In this document: piece after piece, positions 1 through 8,592 of the stretch
Position numbering within the stretch: position 1 is the first letter of the stretch
Layout of the letters: each line of letters begins with the position of its first letter
Origin: Flavobacteriales bacterium
Lineage (GTDB): Bacteria; Bacteroidota; Bacteroidia; UBA10329
DNA: 64,000 bases
Reading direction: 5' to 3'
Assembly (NCBI GenBank): GCA_021741155.1
Contig: JAIOYP010000012.1
Location: forward strand, 1 to 64,000
Program-made: the position numbers and the translations under genes
Notes under the pieces: model-generated
The model's input: the letters and a program-made list of their open reading frames with translations, nothing else
What the model was told of the DNA's origin: nothing
Database searches by the model: none

Positions 1-401
1 AATTCAAACTGGGCCAAGCGATACAATGGTTCTGCGTAGTCAGGCTGAATGGCATGTGCCTTTTCCAAGGCTTTTTTGCATTGCTCAGATTTGTTCAGTC
101 TGAAATAAACATCCGAAATGGTGAGGTAATAGGTAGCCTTTGTGCTATCAATAAGCAGGGCTCGACCAACATCCGCTAACGCGAAATTGACCTCGTTAAC
201 TTCTAGAAAAACTTTGGCACGCTCGTTCAACAGGTTAGCGCTATTCGGGGATTTATCTAATAGCTTGGTCAAACTGTCTAAACGCGCCATCTGTGGCGTT
301 TCCTCCACAGTGGTTTCCACTTCTGTATCCTTTGGTGCTTTAGTTACGCAACCAATAAACCCAAGGAACAAAAGCCCCATGACTATCCCAGACCTACTCA
401 T
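1..401 (-). CDS. TPR-repeat lipoprotein, N-terminal part (runs off the window)
   Basis: The frame starts at an ATG at 401 that overlaps the recA stop (ATGA) and is still open at the window edge, so about 133 residues are visible. The N-terminus is a short hydrophobic stretch ending in a lipobox (GFIGC, Cys about residue 17), followed by an acidic, Thr-rich linker. Helical repeats follow, with TPR-like spacing (for example [10 protein letters not shown] and [14 protein letters not shown], then a repeat ending [11 protein letters not shown]). It is probably an outer-membrane or periplasmic lipoprotein used as a protein-binding scaffold; the partner cannot be inferred. The 4-base overlap implies co-transcription and translational coupling with recA, and bcp lies further upstream. 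Confidence 0.75.
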   Translation of the reverse strand, partial: MSRSGIVMGLLFLGFIGCVTKAPKDTEVETTVEETPQMARLDSLTKLLDKSPNSANLLNERAKVFLEVNEVNFALADVGRALLIDSTKATYYLTISDVYFRLNKSEQCKKALEKAHAIQPDYAEPLYRLAQFE

Positions 402-1417
402 TCAGCGACAGCCAAGCCTCCGTTTGTAATTGCGTCTTTAATCTTGCCTTCCAATTCTTCCATCAATTCGGGATTATCGAGCAAAAGATCTTTCACGGCA
501 TCGCGTCCTTGTCCCAAACGTGTTTCACCATAACTGAACCATGATCCACTTTTCTTCACAATTCCTACATCAACACCAAGGTCAATAATTTCACCCACCT
601 TAGAAACTCCTTGACCGTACATGATATCAAACTCAGCCTTACGGAACGGTGGTGCCACTTTATTCTTCACGACTTTCACGCGGGCTCGGTTTCCACTCAC
701 ATCTTCGCCAGCCTTAATCTGACCAACTCTACGAATATCCAATCGTACAGAAGCGTAGAATTTAAGTGCATTTCCTCCTGTAGTCGTTTCAGGATTTCCA
801 AACATCACTCCAATCTTCTCCCTCAATTGGTTAATGAAGATGCATACACATCCTGTTTTGCTGATGGTTCCTGTGAGCTTACGCAATGCTTGGGACATCA
901 AACGTGCTTGCAGACCCATCTTGCTATCTCCCATTTCGCCTTCAATTTCAGCGCGCGGTGTAAGCGCGGCCACCGAGTCGATAACGATAATATCGATCGC
1001 TCCCGAACGAATGAGGTTCTCGGCAATTTCCAACGCTTGCTCGCCATTGTCTGGCTGAGAAATAAGAAGGTTGTCAATATCAACACCCAATTTGGCTGCG
1101 TAGAAACGGTCAAACGCATGCTCCGCATCAATGAAAGCTGCAATGCCGCCTTTCTTCTGTGCTTCTGCGATGGCGTGAATGGCCAACGTTGTCTTACCTG
1201 ATGATTCTGGACCATAAATCTCGATGATACGTCCTTTCGGATAGCCACCAATTCCCAACGCCACATCCAAGCCAATTGAACCAGATGGAATCACTTCCAC
1301 ATCTTCCACTGCCGTGTCTCCCATTCGCATAATTGACCCTTTTCCATGTGCTTTTTCAAGCTTATCCATGGTCATTTGGAGTGCCTTTAATTTTTCTGCT
1401 TTTTCGTCTTTAGCCAT
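398..1417 (-). CDS. recA: Recombinase RecA
   Basis: RecA forms ATP-dependent filaments on single-stranded DNA, pairs homologous strands and triggers LexA-type self-cleavage. The 339-residue protein has the standard length and order. The Walker A loop (GPESSGKTT) is at about residues 69-77, the Walker B strand ([10 protein letters not shown]) near 143-152, and the DNA-binding loop with NPETTTGG near 210. The C-terminus is short and acidic. The ATG start follows the bcp stop by 28 bases on the same strand, and the 3' end overlaps the start of the TPR lipoprotein, giving a probable bcp-recA-lipoprotein unit. I saw no LexA-type operator upstream. Confidence 0.98.
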   Translation of the reverse strand: MAKDEKAEKLKALQMTMDKLEKAHGKGSIMRMGDTAVEDVEVIPSGSIGLDVALGIGGYPKGRIIEIYGPESSGKTTLAIHAIAEAQKKGGIAAFIDAEHAFDRFYAAKLGVDIDNLLISQPDNGEQALEIAENLIRSGAIDIIVIDSVAALTPRAEIEGEMGDSKMGLQARLMSQALRKLTGTISKTGCVCIFINQLREKIGVMFGNPETTTGGNALKFYASVRLDIRRVGQIKAGEDVSGNRARVKVVKNKVAPPFRKAEFDIMYGQGVSKVGEIIDLGVDVGIVKKSGSWFSYGETRLGQGRDAVKDLLLDNPELMEELEGKIKDAITNGGLAVAE

Positions 1418-1445
1418 AATTTCTGTTCTTAATATAGGTTCGTTT

Positions 1446-1916
1446 TTATTCGCCCAGTTCTGCCAAGATCTGCGCTGTGTGGTCTTTTGTTTTCACTTTT
1501 AATATCACCTTTTCCAATACACCATCCTTTCCAATAATGAATGTGGTTCGGTGAATGCCATCATATTCCTTTCCCATGAATTTCTTCCATCCCCAAACGC
1601 CATAAGCTTTAATGATTTCCAATTCCGTATCAGCCAATAGTGTGTAAGGTAAATTGTATTTCTCAACAAATTTCTGATGGCGCGCTTCGCTATCAGCAGA
1701 AACCCCAATCACCTCAAACCCTAGCTTTTGCAATTCACTGTAATTCTCTCCAAGATTACATGCTTCTGCCGTGCATCCTGGCGTCATGTCCTTTGGATAG
1801 AAGAACAAAATCACGCGTTTGCCTTTCAAATCAGACAGGGAAACCGTGTTCCCATTCTGGTCTTTCCCAGAAAATGCTGGTGCCTCATCTCCTTCCTTTA
1901 ACGTTACAATACTCAT
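1446..1916 (-). CDS. bcp: Thiol peroxidase of the Bcp/PrxQ type
   Basis: This is a thioredoxin-dependent peroxiredoxin that reduces hydrogen peroxide and organic hydroperoxides in the cytoplasm. The ATG at 1916 gives a 156-residue protein, the usual Bcp length; an upstream extension would add ten residues unlike the family. The peroxidatic Cys48 and resolving Cys53 lie in TPGCTAEAC, the five-residue spacing typical of the atypical 2-Cys PrxQ group. YPKDMTPGC is the active-site loop. It lies directly upstream of recA and may share a transcript with it, which would link peroxide defence and DNA repair. Confidence 0.93.
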   Translation of the reverse strand: MSIVTLKEGDEAPAFSGKDQNGNTVSLSDLKGKRVILFFYPKDMTPGCTAEACNLGENYSELQKLGFEVIGVSADSEARHQKFVEKYNLPYTLLADTELEIIKAYGVWGWKKFMGKEYDGIHRTTFIIGKDGVLEKVILKVKTKDHTAQILAELGE

Positions 1917-2013
1917 CTTCTTCCCTATTCGCTGGTCGCTTATCACTATTCACTTATTGACAAAGTAACGATGTTTAAGTTCAAAAACCGACTGTTTCAC
2001 TACCAAGTTTTCC

Positions 2014-2087
2014 ACTTAGATTGCAAGTCTAAGGAGATAGAACGTAATGTATTTACGTAGCAACTGTTTCTGACGAGAATCAGAAAT
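2014..2087. repeat. Three consecutive hairpins (REP-like element)
   Basis: Three dyads follow one another. CTTAGA (2015-2020) pairs with TCTAAG (2028-2033) around TTGCAAG. ACGTAA (2042-2047) pairs with TTACGT (2053-2058). TTTCTGA (2067-2073) pairs with TCAGAAA (2080-2086). The segment lies between bcp and the PorP-like gene. The GATTGCAAGTC core recalls palindromes associated with REP elements in Bacteroidota, but no associated transposase gene is in the window. It could instead be a structured leader of the downstream gene. Confidence 0.45.
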
Positions 2088-2124
2088 AACAATAAACTCT
2101 AATTTCATGTTCAGATTTGGAACC

Positions 2125-3048
2125 ATGAAAAAACTAATTCTTCTCACACTCATTCCTTTGTTTGTACAGGGTCAGCAAGACCCGCAGTTCACCTTCAATA
2201 ATGATTACAACTCGTATTCAAACCCATCTTTTATGGTGAATGATTACAAATTGAATGTCACGGCCCAACATCGGCAACAATGGGTTGGTTTTAAAGGAAG
2301 ACCGATAACGACATTGGTAAACGCTTCTTATCGTGTGGATAAAGCGTGGAGTGCATTCGGAGTTTCTGTTCTCTGGGATATGTTGGGAGCGCAACATTCA
2401 GGTGGAGCAACGCTCAATTATGCTTTTGATGGAAAAATTGGCGAGCACCATATCGTTCCAGGAATTCAGATGGGATTACTTTACAACACATTGGACGGCT
2501 CCAAGCTTGATCCAATCCAAGAGAACGATCCAAATATTGTCAGTTCAAAAAGCAATGGAATAGGATTTGACCTTGGTCTGAGCTTAGCTTATATGCATAA
2601 AGGACTTGCAATTGGCTTCAGCGGAACTCACATAACTGCACCAACACTTAAATTTGAAGAAGGAGGCACGTTATCCGAATATACCGTAGCGCGACATTTC
2701 TATGGCTATGCCAGTTATGAAGCTTTATTAGGAACACACTTCCGTTTGAAGCCTATTTCTTTCGCAAAAACAGATGGTGCCTCCACACAATTTGACCAGT
2801 TTTTGTGGTTCGGCACGCGAAATCTGAACAAGTATTTTGATGGCGTGAGCCTAGGCTTAGGTTATCGAATTGATGATGCCGTAGCTACAGCCATCGAATT
2901 CAAATTGAAATGGTTTACACTTGGATATTCCTACGACATCACCACTTCTGGAATCAACAACTACTCAAGTGGAAGCCATGAAATGTACCTGCGCGTTCAT
3001 CTATTTAATAAGTCTGAAGGACTGGCGGCTTTGAAAGCTGAAGATTAG
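2125..3048 (+). CDS. PorP/SprF-family type IX secretion outer membrane protein
   Basis: The ATG at 2125 (MKKLILLTLI) begins a clear signal peptide ending near VQGQQ; an ATG six codons upstream would spoil it. The mature protein starts with QDPQFTFN and a NPSFMVNDYK segment, then alternating beta strands, and ends with SGSHEMYLRVHLF. These are hallmarks of the PorP/SprF family, predicted outer-membrane beta-barrels that act with type IX secretion or gliding machinery and their PorE/SprE-like partners. At 307 residues it is of normal length. No other T9SS core gene is adjacent, so this is probably one of several paralogues serving a particular cargo rather than the core PorP. Confidence 0.85.
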   Translation: MKKLILLTLIPLFVQGQQDPQFTFNNDYNSYSNPSFMVNDYKLNVTAQHRQQWVGFKGRPITTLVNASYRVDKAWSAFGVSVLWDMLGAQHSGGATLNYAFDGKIGEHHIVPGIQMGLLYNTLDGSKLDPIQENDPNIVSSKSNGIGFDLGLSLAYMHKGLAIGFSGTHITAPTLKFEEGGTLSEYTVARHFYGYASYEALLGTHFRLKPISFAKTDGASTQFDQFLWFGTRNLNKYFDGVSLGLGYRIDDAVATAIEFKLKWFTLGYSYDITTSGINNYSSGSHEMYLRVHLFNKSEGLAALKAED

Positions 3049-3052
3049 CTGA

Positions 3053-3694
3053 CTACCCGAAATTCTTCTGATAATACTTACACCACTCCTTCAGTCCGCA
3101 CTCCCCACATTTGGGCTTACGTGCTAAACAAGTGTAGCGACCATGCAGAATAAGCCAATGATGTGCCGTGGCAATATGTTCGTTAGGTATAAACTTAACC
3201 AGTTGTTGCTCCGCGGCCAAGGGTGTTTTGGCATTAGTTGTCAAGCCCAACCGTTCTGAGACTCTGAACACATGCGTATCAACCGCCATGGCGGGCTTAT
3301 CGTAGACCACGGAGGCAATCACGTTTGCGGTCTTCCGTCCCACACCGGGCATAAGCTGTAGTTCCTTTATGTCTGATGGAACCACATTCTTGAAATCCTC
3401 CACCAGCATTTTAGCCATGCCCACCAAATGCTTCGCCTTATTGTTTGGGTAACTAATACTGCGGATGTATTGGAACACTTCATCCGAAGAAGCCGCGGCC
3501 AATGACTCTGCTTCTGGGAAGCGTTCAAAGAGTGCAGGCGTTACCATATTCACCCGTTTATCCGTGCATTGGGCAGAAAGAATGACAGACACCAGCAGCT
3601 CATAGGGATTACCATAAACCAACTCTGTTTCGGCAACTGGCATATATTTTTGAAAGTAAGCAATGACCTTTTCGTATCGATCCTTTTTTGTCAT
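3053..3694 (-). CDS. nth: Endonuclease III (DNA glycosylase/AP lyase)
   Basis: This base-excision repair enzyme removes oxidised pyrimidines and cuts the abasic site. From ATG 3694 the protein has 213 residues. The helix-hairpin-helix is PGVGRKTANV with catalytic Lys121, and the catalytic Asp139 is in VDTHVFR. The C-terminal iron-sulphur site has the diagnostic spacing C-x6-C-x2-C-x5-C (Cys189, 196, 199, 205). An alternative start seven codons upstream (3715) is possible but adds a sequence unlike the family. The gene is convergent with the PorP-like gene, with only four bases between the stops. Confidence 0.96.
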   Translation of the reverse strand: MTKKDRYEKVIAYFQKYMPVAETELVYGNPYELLVSVILSAQCTDKRVNMVTPALFERFPEAESLAAASSDEVFQYIRSISYPNNKAKHLVGMAKMLVEDFKNVVPSDIKELQLMPGVGRKTANVIASVVYDKPAMAVDTHVFRVSERLGLTTNAKTPLAAEQQLVKFIPNEHIATAHHWLILHGRYTCLARKPKCGECGLKEWCKYYQKNFG

Positions 3695-3733
3695 GACCGT
3701 AAATGTAAACCTCATTGAGAGGATGGAGGGCGA

Positions 3734-3790
3734 TGCAATCTCTAAGACGGATTGCCACGAAATTTCGAAAGGAAATTTCTCGCAATGACG
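3734..3790. repeat. Fragment of an interspersed GTCATTGCGAG-type repeat
   Basis: Read on the minus strand, this gap contains GTCATTGCGAG, then a small dyad AAATTTCC/CGAAATTT, then GTGGCAATCCGTC. A related string (CGTCATTGCGAAGGAGG) occurs at 46476-46500. The segment sits exactly between nth and the XRE regulator and has no coding potential. Confidence 0.5.
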
Positions 3791-4129
3791 CTATCCTAAA
3801 AGATACTCCTCAACCGTCCTGTCAGTGTAAAGAATCAGCACCTTTTCGATAGTCTTTCTGTTGTCCGTTTTAGGGGTGATTTTTAGCTGATTTTCAGATG
3901 TTAAAACTGACGCTTTTTCACCCTCATTTTCACCCTTCAAAAGCCAGTCGGAAGAGACATTTTCAAAGGCTTCCAAAACCTTAAGAATGAAATCTAAACT
4001 TGGCTTATTTCTACCCGATAAAATGTGACTTATAGCACTCCGCTGCACCCCGATTTTATCCGCCATCTGCGCGGCCGAAAGACCATTGTCTTCCATGATT
4101 TTTATGACTCGCTCGGTGATTGCTTCCAT
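3791..4129 (-). CDS. XRE-family helix-turn-helix transcriptional regulator
   Basis: From the ATG at 4129 the protein has 112 residues. Residues 1-60 form a Cro/C1-type DNA-binding domain: ITERVIKIMEDNGLSAAQMA supplies the first helices, and the recognition region is GVQRSAISHILSGRNKPS. A short linker and a C-terminal tail (TDRTVEEYLLG) follow without a recognisable effector domain. A TTAC-N4-GTAA palindrome overlaps the apparent -7 box just upstream of the start, and three related sites lie 145-208 bases upstream, which suggests autoregulation. Target genes are unknown; recF is the neighbour on the same strand. Confidence 0.85.
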   Translation of the reverse strand: MEAITERVIKIMEDNGLSAAQMADKIGVQRSAISHILSGRNKPSLDFILKVLEAFENVSSDWLLKGENEGEKASVLTSENQLKITPKTDNRKTIEKVLILYTDRTVEEYLLG

Positions 4130-4133
4130 CGCG

Positions 4134-4145
4134 TTACAAATGTAA
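4134..4145. promoter_or_regulatory. Predicted operator TTAC-N4-GTAA over the XRE gene promoter
   Basis: TTACAAATGTAA is a perfect dyad. On the minus strand it includes TACATTTG (4144 to 4137), a match to the Bacteroidota -7 box TAnnTTTG, only seven bases from the start codon. Binding here would block transcription of the regulator. Confidence 0.45.
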
Positions 4146-4273
4146 ACCATCTACAGCAAACACCTGCACTCGATCGAAATTTTTGAACTGAATTAAAAAT
4201 GAATAATTATGAATTAATAATTCAGATAAGTAGTTCTAATTCATTGAATATCAATGCAAAATAAATTAACTGA

Positions 4274-4337
4274 TTACGATTGTAAATTATAGAAGCAAAA
4301 TGAAGAATTTACAACCGTAAACTGGTTACAATCGTCA
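4274..4337. promoter_or_regulatory. Cluster of three more TTAC-N4-GTAA palindromes
   Basis: TTACGATTGTAA (4274-4285) and TTACAACCGTAA (4309-4320) match the dyad, and TTACAATCGTCA (4326-4337) matches with one change. They lie between the recF stop and the XRE gene, in an otherwise AT-rich 200-base gap, and resemble the site at the XRE start. They are probably binding sites for the neighbouring regulator. Confidence 0.4.
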
Positions 4338-4347
4338 CAAAAAGGAG

Positions 4348-5448
4348 TTAATCCAGTGTGACTTCGCCCTGAGAAATAGGGAATACACGAACGTCTTTTT
4401 CGTCCTTTAGAAGCTCTGCCACACGAGCCGGATGTGTGTCGGTAATAAAGATTTGTCCGAAGGCTTTTTGACTGACCAATTTGAGCAACTGCCCTACCCT
4501 ATCGTCATCCAGTTTATCGAAGATATCATCGAGCAAAAGCAGGGGTGTAATTCCCGACTTTTCATGCATCACTTTGAACTGCGCCAACTTGAGTGCAACA
4601 AGGGCCGATTTCTGCTGTCCCTGCGACCCAAATTTCTTCAACTGAAAACCGTTCACAGACAGTCCCAAATCATCTTTATGAATGCCAATTGTGGTGTAGG
4701 TAGCCGCCCGATCTTGAGCCAGATTTTCTTTGAGCAAGGCAAACATTTCGCCATTGCTCAGTTGGCTCTCATACTCCAACCCTATTTCTTCTGCCGACCC
4801 CGAAATGGTTTTGTAAAAGGAGCTGAAGGCATCAATGAAATCAGCAAGGAATGCTTTACGCCTTTCGTGTATTAATTGTCCGCGCTGCGAAAGTTGGACG
4901 TCCCACATTTCGAGTGACTCGGCCTGAAAGGTGCGGTTCTCCCGAAAGTACTTCAGCAGTGCATTCCGCTGGAGCAAAGCCTTATTATATTGTATCAGGT
5001 TTTCGAGGTACTCGCGATCAAGCTGCGATATGACACCATCGAGGAACTTACGCCTGAGGTCGCTGCCTCCATTGATAATGTCTGCGTCTGTTGGGGCTAT
5101 GATAACCGAAGGAAACAAGCCCACATGGTCAATTAGTCTAGCATAGTCCTTTTTATTGCGTTTGAACTGTTTCTTGCCATCGCGTTTGAGTGCGCAATGA
5201 ACTTTTTCTTCCTCAGCATCCTTATCGAATGTTCCGCTGACGACCATGAAAGGTTGTTCGCGCTTGATGTTTTGACTGTCGATTGAGTTGAGAAAACTCT
5301 TGCACATACTTAAATAATGCACAGCATCGAGCACGGTGGTTTTTCCCGAACCGTTGTTTCCCACAAAGCAGTTGAACTTCTTTCCGAGTTCCATATCGGT
5401 TCCCGAAATGTTCTTGAAGTTGACTAGAGAAAGCTGTTTAAGGTACAT
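4348..5448 (-). CDS. recF: DNA replication and repair protein RecF
   Basis: RecF is an SMC/ABC-like ATPase that, with RecO and RecR, loads RecA at gaps. The 366-residue protein has the Walker A loop GNNGSGKTT (about 30-38), a signature region FGSQGQQKSALVALKLA, and Walker B LLLLDDIFDKLDD near the C-terminus. Length and layout are normal. A TACATTTG -7 box (minus strand, 5472 to 5465) lies 16 bases before the start codon. In many Bacteroidota recF sits beside ribH and the TPR gene; here those are about 9 kb away. Confidence 0.97.
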   Translation of the reverse strand: MYLKQLSLVNFKNISGTDMELGKKFNCFVGNNGSGKTTVLDAVHYLSMCKSFLNSIDSQNIKREQPFMVVSGTFDKDAEEEKVHCALKRDGKKQFKRNKKDYARLIDHVGLFPSVIIAPTDADIINGGSDLRRKFLDGVISQLDREYLENLIQYNKALLQRNALLKYFRENRTFQAESLEMWDVQLSQRGQLIHERRKAFLADFIDAFSSFYKTISGSAEEIGLEYESQLSNGEMFALLKENLAQDRAATYTTIGIHKDDLGLSVNGFQLKKFGSQGQQKSALVALKLAQFKVMHEKSGITPLLLLDDIFDKLDDDRVGQLLKLVSQKAFGQIFITDTHPARVAELLKDEKDVRVFPISQGEVTLD

Positions 5449-5498
5449 TTGCTGCGTAAGAACGCAAATGTAAAGAATAGGAAAGGCCGCATGGGATT

Positions 5499-5687
5499 TT
5501 AGGCTTTCGGGTTCTCGTGATATTTGCTGCGAGTTGCGTAAGGGTAGAAAGCTGCATCCGTTTTTTCTTTTGGTACAAAAGATACAGCCAACGACCCGCC
5601 CCCGATTTTTTCATCGGGGTCACGCCAAAAAAACATTATATCGGATGTTTGGTTTCTGAATGAGAAAACATACATTTGCACTCCCAA
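5499..5687 (-). other. Non-conserved reading frame with a hairpin between recF and rpmG
   Basis: The minus strand is open for 62 codons. The hairpin CCCCGAT/ATCGGGG (5600-5606 and 5613-5619) lies inside it, and the predicted peptide has no domain, signal or charge pattern I can interpret. The rpmG promoter overlaps its 5' part on the other strand. I think this is spacer or a repeat element that happens to be open rather than a gene. The hairpin may terminate transcription from either side. Confidence 0.3.
5649..5678 (+). promoter_or_regulatory. Promoter of rpmG-DUF4295
   Basis: TTG at 5649-5651 and TACATTTG at 5671-5678 are separated by 19 bases, matching the Bacteroidota sigma-ABfr consensus TTG-N19-TAnnTTTG exactly. 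The rpmG start is 27 bases further on, leaving a short leader. Confidence 0.7.
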
Positions 5688-5705
5688 ATTTTTTGAGTTA
5701 GAAAA

Positions 5706-5888
5706 ATGGCTAAGAGAGGAGATAGAATTCAGGTTATTCTAGAGTGCACAGAGCACAAGGACAGTGGAATGGCTGGAACTTCACGGTACATAACCAAGAA
5801 GAACCGAAAAAACACGCCTGACCGCATTGAATTAAAAAAATACAACCCAATCTTGAAAAAGATGACGGTTCACAAAGAGATTAAATAA
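5706..5888 (+). CDS. rpmG: 50S ribosomal protein L33
   Basis: This small structural protein of the large ribosomal subunit sits near the E site. The 60-residue sequence ([14 protein letters not shown], then [15 protein letters not shown], ending [10 protein letters not shown]) is a canonical L33. It has the single Cys of a zinc-independent paralogue rather than the CxxC pairs of the zinc-ribbon form. It is followed after seven bases by the DUF4295 gene. L28 (rpmB) usually precedes it in Bacteroidota but is absent here; a promoter is found in its place. Confidence 0.97.
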   Translation: MAKRGDRIQVILECTEHKDSGMAGTSRYITKKNRKNTPDRIELKKYNPILKKMTVHKEIK

Positions 5889-5895
5889 CTGAGAC

Positions 5896-6054
5896 ATGGC
5901 TAAGAAGACGGTTGCAACCCTGAAAACAGGTTCTGGTAAAGACTTTACCAAGGTTATTAAAATGGTGAAGTCGCCTAAGTCTGGCGAATACGCCTTTAAA
6001 GAGGAAGTCGTTCACAACGATCACGTTAAGGACTTTTTCGCACAAAAAGACTAA
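5896..6054 (+). CDS. DUF4295 small basic protein
   Basis: This is a 52-residue, Lys-rich protein (MAKKTVATLKTGSGKD at the start, HVKDFFAQKD at the end). DUF4295 is a Bacteroidota-specific family always found beside ribosomal genes and ftsY, and is probably a ribosome-associated protein of unknown function. The ATG follows the rpmG stop by seven bases, and a strong intrinsic terminator follows, so rpmG and this gene form a two-gene unit. Confidence 0.9.
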   Translation: MAKKTVATLKTGSGKDFTKVIKMVKSPKSGEYAFKEEVVHNDHVKDFFAQKD

Positions 6055-6075
6055 TACGTTTTGGTATTGATATTG

Positions 6076-6111
6076 AAGGCTTCTCTCTTTTCAGGGAGAA
6101 GCCTTTTTTTT
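6076..6111 (+). terminator. Rho-independent terminator after DUF4295
   Basis: AAGGCTTCTC (6076-6085) pairs perfectly with GAGAAGCCTT (6096-6105), followed by a run of T. It ends the rpmG-DUF4295 transcript ahead of ftsY. Confidence 0.85.
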
Positions 6112-6194
6112 ATGAGTTAAAAAATGACGAACAACGGGAACCTTCCTTAGTTGCTATTTTTAATTCTTGATTATTCATTTCTAATTAAAAGAAG

Positions 6195-7151
6195 TTGGGA
6201 TTATTTGGATTCTTCTCAAAGGACAAAAAGGAAAAACTCGATCAGGGTCTGGAGAAAACGCGCGATGGTGTTTTTTCGAAGCTGACTAAGGCTGTAATTG
6301 GGAAATCTACGGTTGACGAAGAGGTTCTCGATAATTTGGAAGAGGTTTTGGTTACTTCTGACGTAGGTGTTGAAACTACTTTGAAAATTATTAAACGCAT
6401 TGAGGCTAGAGTTTCGGAAGATAAATACATTGGAACAGACCAGCTAAACAAGATGCTTCGCGAAGAAATTGTGAAGCTTCTGAAAGAGAATAACAGTGGC
6501 GATGTTGATGGATTTCCGATTCCAGAGACAAAGAAGCCGTACGTGATTATGGTGGTTGGCGTGAATGGCGTTGGAAAAACTACAACCATCGGAAAATTAG
6601 CACATCAACTAAAAGCCTCAGGTAAGAATGTTATTTTAGGTGCGGCTGATACTTTTCGTGCTGCTGCTGTTGACCAATTAATTATTTGGGGACAACGGGT
6701 TGGTGTACCTGTAATTAATCAGGGAATGAATGCTGATCCTGCCTCCGTGGCTTTTGATACGCTTGAGTCTGCGGTTGCGAAAGGTGCTGATGTAGCTATT
6801 ATTGACACGGCCGGTCGTTTGCACAATAAGGTGAACCTAATGAACGAGCTGACGAAGATTCGTAGAGTTATGGATAAGATTGTCCCCGGTGCTCCTCACG
6901 AGATTCTGTTGGTTTTGGATGCTTCCACAGGACAGAATGCGATTGAACAGGCCACCCAGTTTGTGAAAGCAACGGAGGTGAATGCTTTAGCTCTGACCAA
7001 ATTGGATGGAACAGCGAAAGGTGGGGTTGTAATCGGCATCTCAGATCAGTTCAAGATTCCGGTAAAGTATATTGGTGTTGGTGAAGGGATGGAAGACCTG
7101 CAGGTTTTTAATCGCGAAACATTCGTTGATTCACTTTTCCTGAACAAATAA
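6195..7151 (+). CDS. ftsY: Signal recognition particle receptor FtsY
   Basis: This membrane-associated SRP GTPase docks ribosome-SRP complexes at the translocon. The 318-residue protein is the short form without a long acidic A domain. The N domain spans about 1-110. The G domain follows with G1 GVNGVGKTT (122-130), [16 protein letters not shown] and [10 protein letters not shown]. The start codon is TTG, chosen because the N-terminus ([12 protein letters not shown]) matches the amphipathic membrane-targeting start of the family and no in-frame ATG lies nearby. rimO follows after three bases. Confidence 0.96.
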   Translation: MGLFGFFSKDKKEKLDQGLEKTRDGVFSKLTKAVIGKSTVDEEVLDNLEEVLVTSDVGVETTLKIIKRIEARVSEDKYIGTDQLNKMLREEIVKLLKENNSGDVDGFPIPETKKPYVIMVVGVNGVGKTTTIGKLAHQLKASGKNVILGAADTFRAAAVDQLIIWGQRVGVPVINQGMNADPASVAFDTLESAVAKGADVAIIDTAGRLHNKVNLMNELTKIRRVMDKIVPGAPHEILLVLDASTGQNAIEQATQFVKATEVNALALTKLDGTAKGGVVIGISDQFKIPVKYIGVGEGMEDLQVFNRETFVDSLFLNK

Positions 7152-7154
7152 GCG

Positions 7155-8465
7155 GTGAAAGCACGTACTCTCAAAAAAAACAAAATCAACGTCATCACGT
7201 TGGGCTGTTCCAAAAACATCTACGATAGTGAGGTGCTGATGGGGCAATTGCAAGCAAATAACCTGGATGCTACTCACGAAAGCAAGAAGGACGATGCCAA
7301 CATCGTTGTAATTAACACCTGTGGTTTTATAGATAACGCCAAGCAGGAAAGTATTGATACCATTCTCCGATTTGCACAGGCAAAACATAACGGACTGGTG
7401 GAGAAATTGTTTGTTACGGGATGTCTTTCAGAACGCTACAAGCCAGATCTGGAGAAGGAGATCCCCAACGTGGACCAATACTTTGGCACCCGCGACCTTC
7501 CACGATTACTAAAGGTCTTAGGTGCCGACTACAAGCACGAACTGGTGGGCGAACGCCTGCTGACCACACCTTCGCATTATGCCTATTTCAAGATCTCGGA
7601 AGGTTGCGATAGACCATGTTCTTTCTGTGCCATTCCACTGATGCGTGGCAAGCACATCTCCACTCCTATTGAGGAATTAGTGGAATCTGCCAAGAAACTC
7701 GCTGCTAAAGGCGTGAAGGAGTTGATGGTCATTGCACAGGATTCGACCTATTACGGATTGGATATTTATGGCAAACGTAGATTAGCCGATTTACTAACGG
7801 AGCTTTGCAAAGTGGAAGGAATTGAGTGGATTCGATTGCACTATGCTTTTCCTACCGGATTTCCGGAAGACGTATTGGAAGTGATGGCAAACGAACCAAA
7901 GATTTGTAATTACTTGGATATGCCGTTGCAGCATATTGCCGATCCTGTTCTTAAATCGATGCGTAGAGGAACTAGCAAGGAGAAGACCACCAAATTACTG
8001 AATCAGATTAAAGAACGTGTTCCGGGCATCGCTTTGCGAACAACTTTGATTGTTGGTTATCCAGGAGAAACAGAGGCTGATTTCAGCGTGCTATTAGATT
8101 GGGTAAAAGAAATGCGCTTCGAGCGATTGGGCGTTTTTACTTATTCTCACGAAGAAAACACGCATGCTTATGCGCTGGAGGATGATGTTCCAGAAGAGGA
8201 AAAACAAAGGCGTGCCGAATTGGTTATGGAAGTACAACAAGATATTTCGCTAGAAAAAAACCAAGAATTAATCGGCAAGAAATTGAAAGTTCTCATTGAC
8301 CGCAAGGAGGATGGCAATTACGTTGGAAGAACAGAATTCGATTCTGTTGAGGTTGATAATGAAGTGTTGATTCCAGTTAGTGAAAACTACCTCAGGATTG
8401 GTGATTTCACAACTGTGGAGATTACGGATGCAGAACATTTCGATCTCTTCGGTAAAGTTGTTTAG
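7155..8465 (+). CDS. rimO: Ribosomal protein S12 methylthiotransferase RimO
   Basis: This radical SAM enzyme adds a methylthio group to an Asp of ribosomal protein S12. The 436-residue protein has an N-terminal methylthiotransferase domain with auxiliary-cluster Cys18, Cys56 and Cys90. A radical SAM core follows with C-x3-C-x2-C (Cys151, 155, 158, in GCDRPCSFC), then a C-terminal TRAM domain (about 370-436). The start is GTG. It forms an operon with ftsY, a conserved pairing in the phylum. Confidence 0.95.
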   Translation: MKARTLKKNKINVITLGCSKNIYDSEVLMGQLQANNLDATHESKKDDANIVVINTCGFIDNAKQESIDTILRFAQAKHNGLVEKLFVTGCLSERYKPDLEKEIPNVDQYFGTRDLPRLLKVLGADYKHELVGERLLTTPSHYAYFKISEGCDRPCSFCAIPLMRGKHISTPIEELVESAKKLAAKGVKELMVIAQDSTYYGLDIYGKRRLADLLTELCKVEGIEWIRLHYAFPTGFPEDVLEVMANEPKICNYLDMPLQHIADPVLKSMRRGTSKEKTTKLLNQIKERVPGIALRTTLIVGYPGETEADFSVLLDWVKEMRFERLGVFTYSHEENTHAYALEDDVPEEEKQRRAELVMEVQQDISLEKNQELIGKKLKVLIDRKEDGNYVGRTEFDSVEVDNEVLIPVSENYLRIGDFTTVEITDAEHFDLFGKVV

Positions 8466-8592
8466 GAAACATGTATTTGACCACAAAAACACAGAATTTA
8501 CTGAGGTTTTCACCGAGAAAAAACTGTTTCTGTCCCAATTCTGAGAATATCTCAGCCTCTGTAGCTGATTTATGCTTTAGCATTCGTTTTTG

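Noticed and set aside
611..1201. 196-codon open frame on the plus strand opposite recA
   Set aside because: It is antisense to a fully conserved recA and its product has no domain, so it is a shadow frame.
5438..5687. Small genes between recF and rpmG on the minus strand
   Set aside because: Both frames lack a domain or signal, overlap the rpmG promoter, and run through a GC-rich hairpin.
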